Shown: one piece after another, positions 9,601-21,800 of the stretch | Layout: each line of letters starts with the position of its first letter | How positions within the stretch are numbered: position 1 is the first letter of the stretch | Assembly: GCA_044432645.1 (NCBI GenBank) | Contig: JAWXUM010000020.1 | Location: forward strand, 1-45,348 | DNA length: 45,348 bases | Origin: SIG603 sp044432645 | GTDB taxonomy: Bacteria > Bacillota > Clostridia > Oscillospirales > Acutalibacteraceae | Reading direction: 5' to 3' | Position numbers and translations under genes: made by a program | Notes under the pieces: generated by a model | Told to the model about the DNA's origin: nothing | Seen by the model: only the letters and a program-made list of their open reading frames with translations | Database searches by the model: none

Positions 9601-11116
9601 AATCGAACTAACATATGGCGATACAATGGAAATTGCTTTATTAGGTGACTCTTCTGACATCAGCTACGAAAGCTCTGACGAAACAGTTTTACAAATTGTT
9701 GACGGTGAAGTTATAATTTTAAAAGCTGGTACAGCTACAATTACAGCAATTGCTGCCGAGGACTTAGATTATGTAGAAACTTCTACTTCACAAATTGTTA
9801 CTATTGATGTAAAAGATTTAACAGTAAGCGCAGACGACATAAAAGTTCTAATTAACTCAGAAATGCCAGAACTTACATACACAGTAAGCGATTTAGCATA
9901 TGATGATGAAGTTACTACAGCTGTTACTATAGAAACAACTGCTTTAGACACTACAACACCAGGCGAATATGAAATTATTGTTTCTGCAATTGTTGTTGAT
10001 AACATGGATAATTATAATGTTATCTATGAAAACGCAATTTTAACTGTAGTAGATCAATATGACATCACATTAGATGCAAATGGTGGCACAATTGAAGTTA
10101 CAGAGCTAACAACAGACGTTAACTCTAATATAGTAGACCTTGTAGACCCAACAAGAAACAACGTATATGTTTTTGAAGGTTGGTATACAGCGACTGAAAA
10201 CGGCGAAAAAGTTACATCTACAACTGTTATAGAAGACGATATGACTCTTTACGCTGTTTGGTCACAAAGAGAGTCAGAAAATTCCACAACAATAGATTCA
10301 AACGCAACAGATTTATTAGATAAATACAGCGATACACAATTATTCACAGAAGAAGAAATTCAAGAAATCAACGATACTATCGAAGAAGTAATCTACGATT
10401 TAGATAAAGATACTGCTAAAGATGATGCTGAAACAATTGAACAAATTGCTCAATTAGAAGAATTATTCATCGCAGCTAACCCAACTTTAACTGTAGAATT
10501 TAAAGAAGCAATCGTAAGCGAAGACGTTGCAGATGATGTTGAAATTCCTAGCCAAGAAATTGAAGTAACTGGTTTAGCAATTGCAATTTTTGCAGGTGAA
10601 GAAGTTACAGTAGACACAACATTATTCTTAGAAGTAGAACAAGTTGCAAGCGATGACGACTCAATAGTTCTAAATATTGAACCAAAAATGGAAGTTAACG
10701 GCATTACTTTAGATGTCGAAAACGCAAGTCTACAATCTCCAGTAACTTTCAAATTATACTTAAACGACAGCTTTGAAAGCGATACCGCAAAAGTAGTACA
10801 TAACTTTACAGACGGTGGCAGCGAAAACTTCACACTAGAAGTTCAAGAAGATGAAAACGGAAAATTCGTTGTTATAACAGTTTCTCAATTCTCTGAATTT
10901 ATTATTACACCAGTAGTAGATACTACTGTAAATCCTGATGACCAAGAAGAGCCAAATGACGACACAGAAGAGCCAAGCGTTGAACCTGAAGAGCCAAGTG
11001 AAGAAGATGATGAAGTTCAAACAGGCGATTCTAACGCATTTGCTCAAGCAATGCTTACAATCATGGTGATATCATTGGCTGGAGTAATATTTGTTACTCG
11101 TAAAAAACTAGCATAA
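6629..11116 (+). CDS. 5'-damaged wall-anchored surface protein with cohesin-like and Ig-like domains
   Basis: About 1495 residues are open, but there is no signal peptide, ATG or ribosome-binding site; the frame begins at a TTG shortly after a TAA. The first 110 residues look like a cohesin domain (YYDSDKLELISGAVN, then LTLEFKATAIGDAAVYI). Its missing first strand is visible in another frame at about 6565-6610 (THITITLKTDTDPLS), so a frameshift near 6620 and upstream loss are likely. Then follow bacterial Ig-like and YDG-type repeats (several YTG..KTYDGTT motifs), an InlB-type repeat (about 1145-1212, FEGWYTATENGEKV), a 160-residue module shared with the giant protein downstream, an acidic Pro/Glu linker, and a C-terminal QTGD motif, hydrophobic helix and RKKLA tail, a sortase-like anchor. 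As it stands it may be neither expressed nor exported. Confidence 0.7.
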   Translation: MYYDSDKLELISGAVNEDMEDYADFNGALSDSSARATYINTSKKSTIFSTEDYTHLTLEFKATAIGDAAVYIEYDSEDVWWIEDIYSTEFNSVTFDIANASIEITDEIDAVEIKGSITTPTKNGTDTSSLTGDNVDVVVTWSPSLTGGTFVSNTEYTAKVTVSADDYYSFASNASVTYDGFNFTQIGDDYVAEKTFDATDDKAVTGVEITTNPTTTTYTAGDSFDPTGMTVEVTYDDGTTDSGYKDYTVSYQGGSYFLNGDTIVTITAGNYTDTVNVSVSGKTPTESLFEVGTTSTSYTGQDQYEDIIDSISLSEDETAIGNVDYTVYKDGSKVNGIVEVGSYTIQAKVTGGNMYALASSIEIGTVTVNTKAITESDFVIDTSDKEYTGLQITPTVTPNTLGAQDYTVNYGENVNVSTGGTITIEGKGNYSGSVIKNFTITPIVLTADDLSYTGDVTKIYDGDTTSIVDEVIVTTVGGLYVSGTTVYNSANVDDADTATFTAESLKDFESGNYVLADDVKLDIEASITPYTAVENFTDIAASVISGDGTFPSVNIGGVGTDTATGDIVYTYNSETKTYAEIKEELAKLEADEEAEVSYTFTGTGNYAGAYVTGTIDITIVDIEFKVDGATATADNALVISESPTYGNTWTDILSINEIEATVLEYSDNSTGEYSLNVTGTPSAGEQTVQVLYSGTVNGMNYSNVVVLSTTIEVAAKTLTVSDLEYTGNITKTYDGTTVGTNVFVNIKDSSLVGDDTVNTIEATVSYNSADVNNANTAALTTLDTVSSANYTLDTGLVLSESASITAKTITVDINSIDSVEYDGTAKEPSITVMYGDDELSSRDYTVSYDNNINVTTTASVTVSDVSGSNYAFTDTTEYFEITKVDYTGTKEAETSVKYGNSGTLDIASILPEGAVLGDISVDTIASMATTPTLSGTVLSYEFIDDSNIIGNQVVITVPVTSTTNFSAYDITVTIIITDKDNRDDFVFENAQIELTYGDTMEIALLGDSSDISYESSDETVLQIVDGEVIILKAGTATITAIAAEDLDYVETSTSQIVTIDVKDLTVSADDIKVLINSEMPELTYTVSDLAYDDEVTTAVTIETTALDTTTPGEYEIIVSAIVVDNMDNYNVIYENAILTVVDQYDITLDANGGTIEVTELTTDVNSNIVDLVDPTRNNVYVFEGWYTATENGEKVTSTTVIEDDMTLYAVWSQRESENSTTIDSNATDLLDKYSDTQLFTEEEIQEINDTIEEVIYDLDKDTAKDDAETIEQIAQLEELFIAANPTLTVEFKEAIVSEDVADDVEIPSQEIEVTGLAIAIFAGEEVTVDTTLFLEVEQVASDDDSIVLNIEPKMEVNGITLDVENASLQSPVTFKLYLNDSFESDTAKVVHNFTDGGSENFTLEVQEDENGKFVVITVSQFSEFIITPVVDTTVNPDDQEEPNDDTEEPSVEPEEPSEEDDEVQTGDSNAFAQAMLTIMVISLAGVIFVTRKKLA

Positions 11117-11155
11117 GATAAAATTTAAATATAAGGCTTTAAGAGGTGTATTGAT

Positions 11156-12820
11156 ATAAAAAACAAAAAAATATTAGTGTTTTTCGGAATTAGCTTAATT
11201 CTTTTTGGTTCATTTTTTGAATTTTCTTCTTGCATTTTAACTATTATTATGTGTGTTTATATAATGATAGATAAAAAAATGGAAAAAACAAAATTTCGAA
11301 TTAATATCACCCTATTGGCACTTATGTTAATACCTATTATGTACTTAATCTCTGCAATTTGTGCAGTAGACTACGGTATGGCGATAATCGGTTTTGTAAA
11401 GTTTTTACCTATAATACCGATAAGCATATACGTAGCTACTATGCAAGTTGAAGAAAGACTTCAAATAATTAAATCTATACCAAAATTCGCAAGTGTGATG
11501 ACACTTGCGAGTTTTGGGTTAAGTTTAATACCTTCAATATCATCATACATTAATGTAAACTCAAATCTAGCTGGATTTTTTCAATATCCAAACACATATG
11601 CTTTGTTTTTAGTTGTTTCTTTGATGATTATTATTGACGATTTTGGAGAAATAAAAAATAAAATAATATTAAATTTAGCACAATCTTTACTGCTTTTAAT
11701 CGCTTTGGTTTTAACACAAAGCAGAACAGCATTGGTGTTGCTTATTGTTTTACTTTTTATTTCTTTGTTTTCGAAAAAAACTAGAAAAAACGCACTTTTA
11801 ATTTTGGTAATTGGCATAGTAATCGCAGTAGTTATGTTAGCGGTTTTATTCTTAACAAGCGATTTTAGTGCAATATCAAAATACTTTAGTATAACGATTT
11901 ACGAAAGTACTTTTATCGGTAGAATATTGTATGCGGTAGATGTCTTACCACAAATACTAACTAACCCATTAGGCTTAGGATATTATGGATATAGTTATAC
12001 ACAAGGTGAATTTCAAACAGGACTTTATTCGATAGTATATGTGCATAATGACTTTTTACAAATGTTTATTGACGCAGGTTGGGTGGCAGGTGTGGCCCTT
12101 ATATTTGTAGTGGTTAAATCTTTGTTAGCTAAAACGTTGCCTAGTCTAAACAAAATGATGATCTTGACAATTTCTTTGTTTACCCTTTTCGATTTTCATT
12201 TACAATATATTTCAATATTTTTTATTTTGATATTATGCTTAGACTATCAAAGTCTTATGAATTTTGAATTTAAAAAAATGAAAATTGTAAAGCCTATAAT
12301 TGCTGGGCTAGTTGTTATTAGTTTTTATTTTGGTTTTGCACTTGTCACAGAATATTTTGGCGCAAACGATATTTCTATAAACGTATATCCGCTTAACACA
12401 AGAATAAAAATTGAATATTTATTTGAATGTGAAGATGTAAGTGAGCTAGGTGAGCTTGCAGATGATATTATAAAACAAAATGAATACTGTGTTTACGCAT
12501 ATGAGGCAAAGGCGAATTTTGCATATAGTCAGTATGATTTTAACACTATTATAGAAAGCAAACTAAAAGAAATTGAACTTTCAAAATTCGATTTAGAAAA
12601 ATACACCGAGTTAATAGATTTTCTTGCTGTAGGAGTAATTTTATACGAAGATTCAGGCGATAGTTATAGCAGTGAATACTGTAAAAAAATAATTCAAGAA
12701 GTTCCGACCATGATAACTGAGGCGGAATCACAGTTGTCAAAATTAGGTTTAATGATCGACGATCAACCGTACTTAACCTTGTCAGATGAGTACGTTGAAT
12801 ATATAAATTCCTTAAGTTAA
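11156..12820 (+). CDS. O-antigen ligase / Wzy_C-family membrane glycosyltransferase
   Basis: A polytopic membrane protein with about ten hydrophobic segments over the first 400 residues. It has Wzy_C/WaaL hallmarks: a LTQSRTALVLL segment around residue 185 and the periplasm-type loop YVHNDFLQMFIDAGWVAG around 300. A soluble, helical, TPR-like C-terminal domain (about 400-554) follows. Family members transfer lipid-linked glycans to an acceptor or polymerise repeat units outside the membrane. The ribosome-binding site AAGAGGTG (11141-11148) sits 7 nt before an ATA codon (11156), giving the N-terminus xKNKKILVFFG; the next usual start, GTG 11177, is 28 nt away. The start is therefore uncertain. 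It lies between two surface-protein genes, so glycosylation of one of them is a reasonable inference. Confidence 0.75.
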   Translation: MKNKKILVFFGISLILFGSFFEFSSCILTIIMCVYIMIDKKMEKTKFRINITLLALMLIPIMYLISAICAVDYGMAIIGFVKFLPIIPISIYVATMQVEERLQIIKSIPKFASVMTLASFGLSLIPSISSYINVNSNLAGFFQYPNTYALFLVVSLMIIIDDFGEIKNKIILNLAQSLLLLIALVLTQSRTALVLLIVLLFISLFSKKTRKNALLILVIGIVIAVVMLAVLFLTSDFSAISKYFSITIYESTFIGRILYAVDVLPQILTNPLGLGYYGYSYTQGEFQTGLYSIVYVHNDFLQMFIDAGWVAGVALIFVVVKSLLAKTLPSLNKMMILTISLFTLFDFHLQYISIFFILILCLDYQSLMNFEFKKMKIVKPIIAGLVVISFYFGFALVTEYFGANDISINVYPLNTRIKIEYLFECEDVSELGELADDIIKQNEYCVYAYEAKANFAYSQYDFNTIIESKLKEIELSKFDLEKYTELIDFLAVGVILYEDSGDSYSSEYCKKIIQEVPTMITEAESQLSKLGLMIDDQPYLTLSDEYVEYINSLS

Positions 12821-12857
12821 GGCTAAAAACAAGCAAAAATGTTGGGGGTAATTTAAA

Positions 12858-15800
12858 ATGAAAAAAACTGGAAAAAAACTGCTTTCATTAATATTAGTAG
12901 TAACGATGATGTTCAATTTGTGTATGCAAAATGTTGTATTAGCTGCTGATAGTATTAGTGATGATGTACAAGTAAATAGTACATCCGAAAGCACAAGCGA
13001 TTACGAAGATGTACAAGTAATATCAGACACCGAAGATGTTACTGCGACTTCTTCAAGCACAGGTGTGCAAAGTGGTACGTTCAAATACGACTTGCAAAGC
13101 TATTATAACGGTAATACAGACGAATATAGTCAATGTGCTGTTATTTACCAGTATGTAGGCGATTTGACAGTATCTGAACTTACAATTCCAGAAACTATTG
13201 ACGGCTATGCAGTATACGGAATAGAATATTATGCATTTTACGACATGCCTAATTTGACTAGTTTGTATTTGCCCGATTCTGTTCAGAATTTAGATTATAA
13301 TATTTTTGGCGAAAGCTATGAAGGTAAAACTATTTATATCAATACAACTTCTTTATTGTTTGAATATGCAGTAATGTATGATTATGAGATGTATGAATTG
13401 TATAATTTTGAAATTATCGGATACGCAGACACAGACAAAAATTTTGAATTTTATACTACTTATGTAAATGAAGAAATAGATGGCGAATATGTAGAAACAA
13501 AAACAGTGCAAATAAATGGGTATAAAGATAAAAACGCAACAAGCATAGTAATACCAGAAACTCTTTATGGTTATGAAGTGTCAGGAATATCAAATTACTC
13601 ATTTGATGATTTATATTCACTAGAAATAGTAACTTTACCAGATAATATCAGCAATATCCAATACTTTATATGCGGTGATAACTTTGACGGCGTTATAAAT
13701 ATGTCGGAAAACGCAGAGGTGCTATATTGGTTTGGTGTAGGCGAATATGACTATTATTACAACTATACAGTAAACGGTGAAACTACTGATTTTAATTTCT
13801 ATCCATATTATGAAACAAACAGCGAAGGCGAAGAAGAAACAATTTATGTAGTCAGCGGATATAAATCTAATTCTGTTACAGAAATAGAAATTCCAACAAG
13901 CATTTTCGGCTTTGAAATAACATCAATAGGTGCTTATGCTTTTGAGGAAATAGATAATTTAGTAACTGTAACTGTGCCGTCAACTATTGACTATATAGGC
14001 TCGTATGCTTTTGGTAACAGCGTGGATACTACCGTAAATATAAGCAGTGACACACCATGCTTTAACGACTTTATATATGAGTATTCAGATTTTTATAATT
14101 TAGTTATAGATGACGAAAAGCTAGATTTTGGAATTAGTTTATCTAATGTAGAGTATTATAATGGCGTTGCAAATTACGATAATGCAACAATTACAATTAC
14201 TAAATATAAGGGCGATTTTTCTGTTGATGAAATATACATGCCATCAACATTATTTGGATATCCTGTTACAAGTTTATACTATACATTTTTCGACTCTATA
14301 AATTCAGATGTACTAATTAAAGTAGATTCAGGTTCTTCTTTAATAAGCGATTTAGCAAGTAATGGATATAATTATGAAATAATTGGTGCAGAACTTAATG
14401 AAGATTTTACTTATGAAGCTAAATGGGTATCCTATGTAAACGAATACTGCGTATATATAACTGGATATGTAGGAGAGGATGCTTCGACAGTTACAGAAAT
14501 AGAAATTCCAGAAACTATAGAAGGATTTCGAGTTTATGGATTAGAAAGCACAGCGTTTGACGGTTGTGACAGTTTGCAGAGTGTAATTTTACCAGATGAT
14601 ATATTTGATATTGCAACTGATTTAAGCGAGGATATTACATTTAAGATTAATCCGGGTGCTCTTTCACTTTATTACCTTTCAGTTTATTATCCAAATAATT
14701 ACGAATTCATAGGTGATTTTGAAGAATCAGATTATGAGTATTTTGTAGATTATACAAGAGATAATTACGAAATTATAGTAAGATTATATATTACTGGGTA
14801 TAACGGATATTCTTCTGTAACAGAGCTTGAAATTCCTTCTACCATTAATGGCTACGATGTTTATCGCATTTACTATAATGCCTTTGAAGATCTTGACAGT
14901 TTAGAAAAATTAATACTTAACGAAAACATAGAAACTGTTAACACTAATGTTTTTAGCTCAAATGCTGACCCAGTTATCTACCTTGAGAGTTCATACCCTT
15001 GTTTCTCAAGCGTAACATCTAGCGATTATAATTATGTTTTAACAGATCTAGCTGACGGCGAAATCCTAGACTATGTGTTCTATATCGAGTCAGATAATAA
15101 CACTGCTGTACTTACAGAATGTTTAGACACAACATCTACAACTATTCGAGTTCCTACAACTATTATGGGGTATGAGGTAACAGAAGTCTGGTTAAGCGCA
15201 TTTGATAATTGTAGTGATGACCTTGAAAAAATAATATTACCAGATTCAGTTTGGTTTTATGGGGATTGGTCATCCAAATCTAACAAAATAGAAGTAGAAG
15301 TAACTCTTGATTCCATTATGATTTCAGACGTTACATCAAGTTCACAAAGTGAATATTTTGATTATGTAATAACAGATTGCGAAACTAGCTCATATCAATT
15401 TTATATTAACGAAAATAGCTATTATGTTGATGACGTAGAAACAATAAAAAAAGTAATTACAATTTGTGGTTACAAAGATACTACAGTTACTGAATTGACA
15501 ATTCCTGAAACAATATATGGATATGATGTTATAGGAATAACAGGTTCTGCGTTTTCTGAATTAACAGAATTAACAAAAGTTACATTGCCAGACACTGTAG
15601 AATATATTGATGAGAATGCGTTTGGCTGGGAAGATAACAGCGGTGATGGTATAACAATTTATGTTCCAAATACTGTAGGAATATCTTTCATAGCAAATTT
15701 AACTAGATATGACTTTGATTTTGTAGTTGATGGTTATGAAAACGAAGATACAAATTTCGAACTATCTTCTGGATGGTATGATTACGAAGGTGAAGATGGT

Positions 15801-18800
15801 AATTATGTATTAGAAGAAGCATTTGAAATTGACGGTTATAAAGATACTTCAGTTACAGATTTAGTAATTCCTGAAACTTTGTACGGTTTTAAAGTGTTAT
15901 CAGTTGGAAACAAAGCTTGTGATGATTTGACAGAATTAGAAACTTTGACAGTTCCTGAAAATATTATTGACTTTTCGTCAAATGTGTTTGGTTCTGATAG
16001 TGATATTGCAGAAAATGCAACTATTTACTGTTATCCTAATCTTTCTTTATTGACAAGAATTAGCCAAGCAGACTATAACTATAAAGTTATTGGGTATGAA
16101 GAGGAAGATTCCAACTTTGAAATATGTCAAGGAACTGTTGAATCTTCTGATGGAAACGGAAACTACATAACATATGAAGTGATTACTGTTCTTGGATATA
16201 AAGATGAAGAAGTAATTGATTTAGAAGTTCCCGGAACATTATTTGGTTATGAAGTATACAGAGTAGATAGCTATAGCTTAGAAGATTTAGAAAATCTACA
16301 AACTTTAACCGTAGCTTCAAATGTAAATATTCCATATTACGCAAGTTATTTATTAGGCAATAACGCTGAAAATGTTACATTAAAAATAACTTCTGATTAC
16401 ATTTATTTTTATGATATAATATCTAGCTATATTTATGACGACGATGTTTACAACTACGAAGTTATAGGTTACGAAGACGATTCTGCATGGCTAGATATAT
16501 ATGAACTTAATTACCTAAATTACTCTAGTCCTGATATAGAAAATGCTTTTGAAATCATTAGGTATATTGGCTCAGACGCTTCTACAGTTACAGAAATAGA
16601 AATTCCAGAAACAATTTTCGGTTTAGATGTTACACAAATTGAAACATACGCTTTCGAAGATTGTACTAGCTTGGAAAAATTAACTGTAACCGAAACTTTA
16701 GGTTACGTTTCTTATAATATTTTCGCAAATGGAACTAACCCTACAATTATCGTACCTAACGGTTCACTTGCTATAGGGTCTATTGCAAATTATGACTATA
16801 CATATGAATTTATAGATGGTGAAGAAGAAACAGACTTCGAATATTCAGTTGAATATTATGACGATGCATATAGATTCTTTATAACAGACTACACAGGGGA
16901 TAGTGACATTACAACATTAGAAATCCCAGAATATATTAACGGTTACCATGTTGACGGTGTTTATACTAGCGTTTTCATGTACAAGAATTATATAGAATAT
17001 ATTACTGTGCCTGATTCTGTAGAATACATTGCACCTAATGGATATGCTTTAGATTCGACTACATATTTCATAGTTTCTGAAAATTCTGTAGCTTATCAAA
17101 ACGGAAATATTTTCTCACCATTCATATTAGATAGTATGCTTGACGAAGATTATTTGCTTAAATTTATTCAATACGATTATAACGAAGAGCCTATTTTAGG
17201 TATTGGCGGTTATAAAGGGACAGAAGACTTAGTTAGCTTTACTGCTCCAAGTTCTGTTGGTGGTGTAGATGTATATGGCATTGCGAATGATTCATTTTAT
17301 AATTATTATAATATAGATACCATTACAATTCCAGATTCATATATGTATGTGTCTGATGGTTTTACATGGAGTGATGTGACAATAAGCGTAACAGAAAATT
17401 CTAAAGCCTTAGAATTAGGCTATTTATATAGTGGCTTTAAAATTATTGGCACTGATAGTGATTTCCTATATGCATTTATAGAGGTTTATGACTATACAAT
17501 CGGTGAATATACAAATAAACTTGGTATAGGTGGATATGTAGGCGATGACAGCCAAGAAATAACAGTTTTAAGTGATTTGCCAACTGCTTTTGGCGACACA
17601 GAAGTTTATGGTATAAGTGATAGTGCATTCCAAAACTGTACTTCGCTTGAATATGTAGTTGTGCCTGATTCTTATGAAAGTATAGGTTGGGACATTTTCT
17701 GCAGTAACTCTGCATATGCGTTGATTACAGAAAAGTCAGAAGCATACAAAAATGATACTTTATACAGTGCGTTTGTAATGGATGGCTTAGACTTTGACTA
17801 CAGTATTAGTCAAAGTGAATATTATGACGATATAAGACAAAGATGGGTAGATGGATATTATCTAAAATATTACATAGCTGACGATGCAGAAACTGTGATA
17901 TCTTTGACAATGCCAGAAACAGTTTTAGATTGTAATATAATAGGTATTTCATCAAATTGCTTTGAAAATTGTAGCAAGCTAGAATCTATTACCTTATCAG
18001 AAAACATAACAGAGGTAAGTTGGGGAATTTTTGGCAATAATTCTAATGTTAAAATTTATCTTTTAAGCACTTCGGTTGCACTTGAAAGCGTAAAAGATTA
18101 TGACTACTTATACTGCTGTACCGATACAGGCGAAGAAAGTTCAGAATTTTCTTATTTCATAAGTTACGATGAAAATGGTGAAGAATACATAGTAATTGAT
18201 GGGTATAGATTTGATACAGCTATTGAAATTATAGTTCCAGAAGAAATTAACGGAATACCAGTAAAAGCGATAGAGTCATGGGCTTTCGCATATATAGACA
18301 GCGACGTTACAGTTGTTATTCCAAACACTGTAACTGAATTAGGAAGTATAATTTTTGGTTATGATTCAGAGGAAAATATAATACAAATTTCACAGGATTC
18401 CCCAGTATTTGAAACTGCACTTACACAAACATACGCAGTAGTGGATATCGAAGAATCTAACGGAGATTATTATTACGGTCTTAAAAAATTTACAGATAAT
18501 TCAACATATGAATACGGATATTTGTTGTCAATTGTAGGAACACAAACAGATTTAGGCTCAAATATCGAAATTGAGGATATGGAATTTGGCGGTTATACTG
18601 TTCAAGCTATTGAATCATACGCTTTCGAGAATTGTTCAAATATCGAAACACTTACAATTCCAAACAGCATTACAAATGTAGATTATGACATATTTGGCGA
18701 CTATTCAGATAATACAGAAGTTATAATTTTAGATGTATTATCTTATGCTATTGAAGATATGGTTGAGTATGGTTATAACTACCAATTCGCTAGTGGCGAA

Positions 18801-21800
18801 GAAATAACTCCGTTCTTATATTCCGTAGATTCAGACGGAACAGTGTGGATTTATGGCTATAATGGTACTTTGACAGATACTTTAGTTATACCAAGTCAAA
18901 TATATGGTAAAACAGTTACAGCAGTTAGTTTAGGTTCAGAATTCCCAGAATCTAGCGAAAATGTAAAAACTGTGGAAATTCCAGCAACAGTAAGTTATAT
19001 GTCATGTAGCACATATTCTAATTTTACAAACATTGAAAATGTAATTATAGACGAAGATAACCCATATTTAATGTATGAAGATGGCGTTGTTTACAGCTAT
19101 GACGGAACAGAGTTTATGTGTGCTATAACTCAAGGTGATATATACATCAAAGAAGGCGTTACAACAATCGAATATGAACGCATTTCTGCAAGCAATGTAA
19201 CAATTTATCTTCCTTCTACCTTAGAAAATGTGGACGCTTATACATTCGAAATGTGTTATGCAGATTATGTAATTGCAGATGGAAATAAAACAATATTTCT
19301 TTCAGACGGTATACTATACAAAAAAGTATCCGACACAGAATACGCTGTACTTGCTGCAAATGTTAACAACACATCAGAAAATGTTACAATATTAGAAGGT
19401 GTTACATATATAAATAATATAGCTTATTATGCTTTTGAAGATACAGTAACATTAAGCCTACCAAGCACATTAATAGAAGAAAATGACGGTGACAATTGGT
19501 GGATTTATGATCAACAATATTATCTAGGTTTTTATTTGACTAATGCTAATAATTTAGAGTCAATAGTTGTAGCCGATGGTAATCCGTATCTATATTCAGA
19601 AGATGGTATTCTTTACACTAACGAAGATAAAACAACAATCATTTGCTACCCAAGTCAAAAGACAGATACAGATGTTGTTCTTGTAAGTACTGTCACTGAA
19701 GTTATCACAGGTAAAATTTCTAACGATAATATAGTTAGCATAGAACTTCCAGCAGCATTCTATACATATAGCTATGGCGTTTTATTCGAAGATATGGATA
19801 GCCTAGAAAGCATAAATGTAAGTGCGGATAATTTAGATCTATCAAGCGTTGACGGTGTTTTATATAATAATGATATAACTACTTTAAAGATGTATCCAAA
19901 CACAAAAGAGGGCGACTTTACAATCCCAGATACAGTAACATACGTTGCTTATAACGCATTCTACAACGCAAATGAAATAACAGGAATAACAATTACTGAA
20001 AATGTTGGTACATTTGCCGCTGCTTATTATCTATATCGAAATGAAACTCTAGAGTTTATAGATGTAGTTGAAGAAAATCAATATTATTCAAGTATTGACG
20101 GCGTTTTATATAATAAAGACCAAACATCACTGTGGATAGTTCCAGTTGGAAAAAATGTAGTTGATTTCACAGTACCAGACAGCGTTACTTCCATAGGTTG
20201 GTATGCCTTTAAAAATTGTACAACACTTGAAACTGTGGTAATTCCAGATAGTGTTACAAATATTTCTAACTATGCTTTTGGCGGTTGTGATTCTTTAGAA
20301 ATTATTTATTACGAAGGTTCACAAGAACAATGGGAAGAAATTTATATCAGTATAGAGGCAAGTATTCCTGAAAATACAATCATAGTCTATAACTTTGATA
20401 TAGAGATTTTTGAAAGCTTAAGCGAAGCTAGAGAAATTAAAGTAGCTGAAATTAACTCTATATTAGACGATTACGACGAAGAATTATATTCAGAGTGGGC
20501 ATGGGAATATTTTGAAGAGCTTATAACAGATGCACTTAGCGATGTTTATTCTCTAACAACAGTTTCTGATATCGAAAATTATGATACTTCTGAAATCGAA
20601 AAAATTATCGCAGGTTATTTCACCGAGAAAGAATATGAAGATATGGATAATGCATACAATGCGATGGATGAATTCATTGAATCAATTGCAACAGTGGATC
20701 AATCTGTAGTAAATACAGAAGAAGAAGCATTAGCATATTTTAAACAGGCTATAGAAACTTACTTGGACGAAAATGTTGCTATCAAAACATATTATGGTGA
20801 TGAAGCAGAAGAAGCACTGAACGACGATGAACTTCGTGAAACTTATATGGCAGAAGCAATGATGATTGCATATACTTCAAATATGGAAATATATGGTTTT
20901 ACACCTGCGGTGACAAACGGTGCAGATGGTAGCTTTACACTTGTGGTTGTTTTTGGTACTTCTAGTATAGGCAGTGACCACTGGTATGATGTTACTATTA
21001 CAGCAAGTGTAAAAGAAGCCGAAGAAATAATTGAAGAAGTTAAAACATCTGTAAGCGAAACTTTGGCAAAAGTTGAAGAAGTAACAGTTGAAACAGCAGA
21101 AGAAAATAAAGAGGCTGTAAATGAAGCAGCTTCCGTAATCGCAACTACTGTTTCAGAAAGTAAAGAAGTAGTGAGCGACGACACAGAAATTCTTGAACAA
21201 ATTAAAGCTATTGACGAGCTTTATGTAGAGGCAAATGCAAAAATTACCGTTGAAGCAGTAGCTCCAACAGTAGATGATGAAGTTGCCGATGTAGATGTTT
21301 TACCAAGCACACCAGTAGAAGTAACAGGTTTAGCTGTTTCAGCTTTAGCAGGAACAGAAGTTGAAGAGGATACTGTATTAAGCATTGTTGTAGAACAAAG
21401 TGCAACAGTAGAGCCAGAAGTAGAAGGCACTTTAACTCTTGATATTAAACCTTATATTCAAGTTGGCACTTCAGACCCTGAAGTTATCTCAAATGACGAT
21501 TTACAAACCCCTATAACATTTAAGATTTATCTAAATGATACATTTGCAGATAAAATTAGTGCAGATGTTATACATACAACCGAAAGTGGAACAGTATATA
21601 ACTATTCTGTGCCAGTTCAGCTAGATGCTGATAATAACCCATTCATAGAGCTTACAGTAACAGAGTTCTCAGAATTTGTAGTAACACCAGTTTCATATGT
21701 TTCAGGTGACATTAATGGTGATGAGAGCGTAAATTCTAAAGATTACATGGTATTGTTCCAATGTATATCAGGTTATAGTGTAGTTGTCAATGAAGCCGCA

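Noticed and set aside
6838..10833. Long minus-strand ORFs rich in Ser, Thr and Val opposite the surface-protein gene
   Set aside because: They mirror the repetitive codon use of the coding strand and lack starts with ribosome-binding sites.
20843..21430. Minus-strand Ser/Thr-rich ORFs over the end of the giant gene
   Set aside because: Shadow frames of Glu/Val-rich coding sequence, without any supporting signals.
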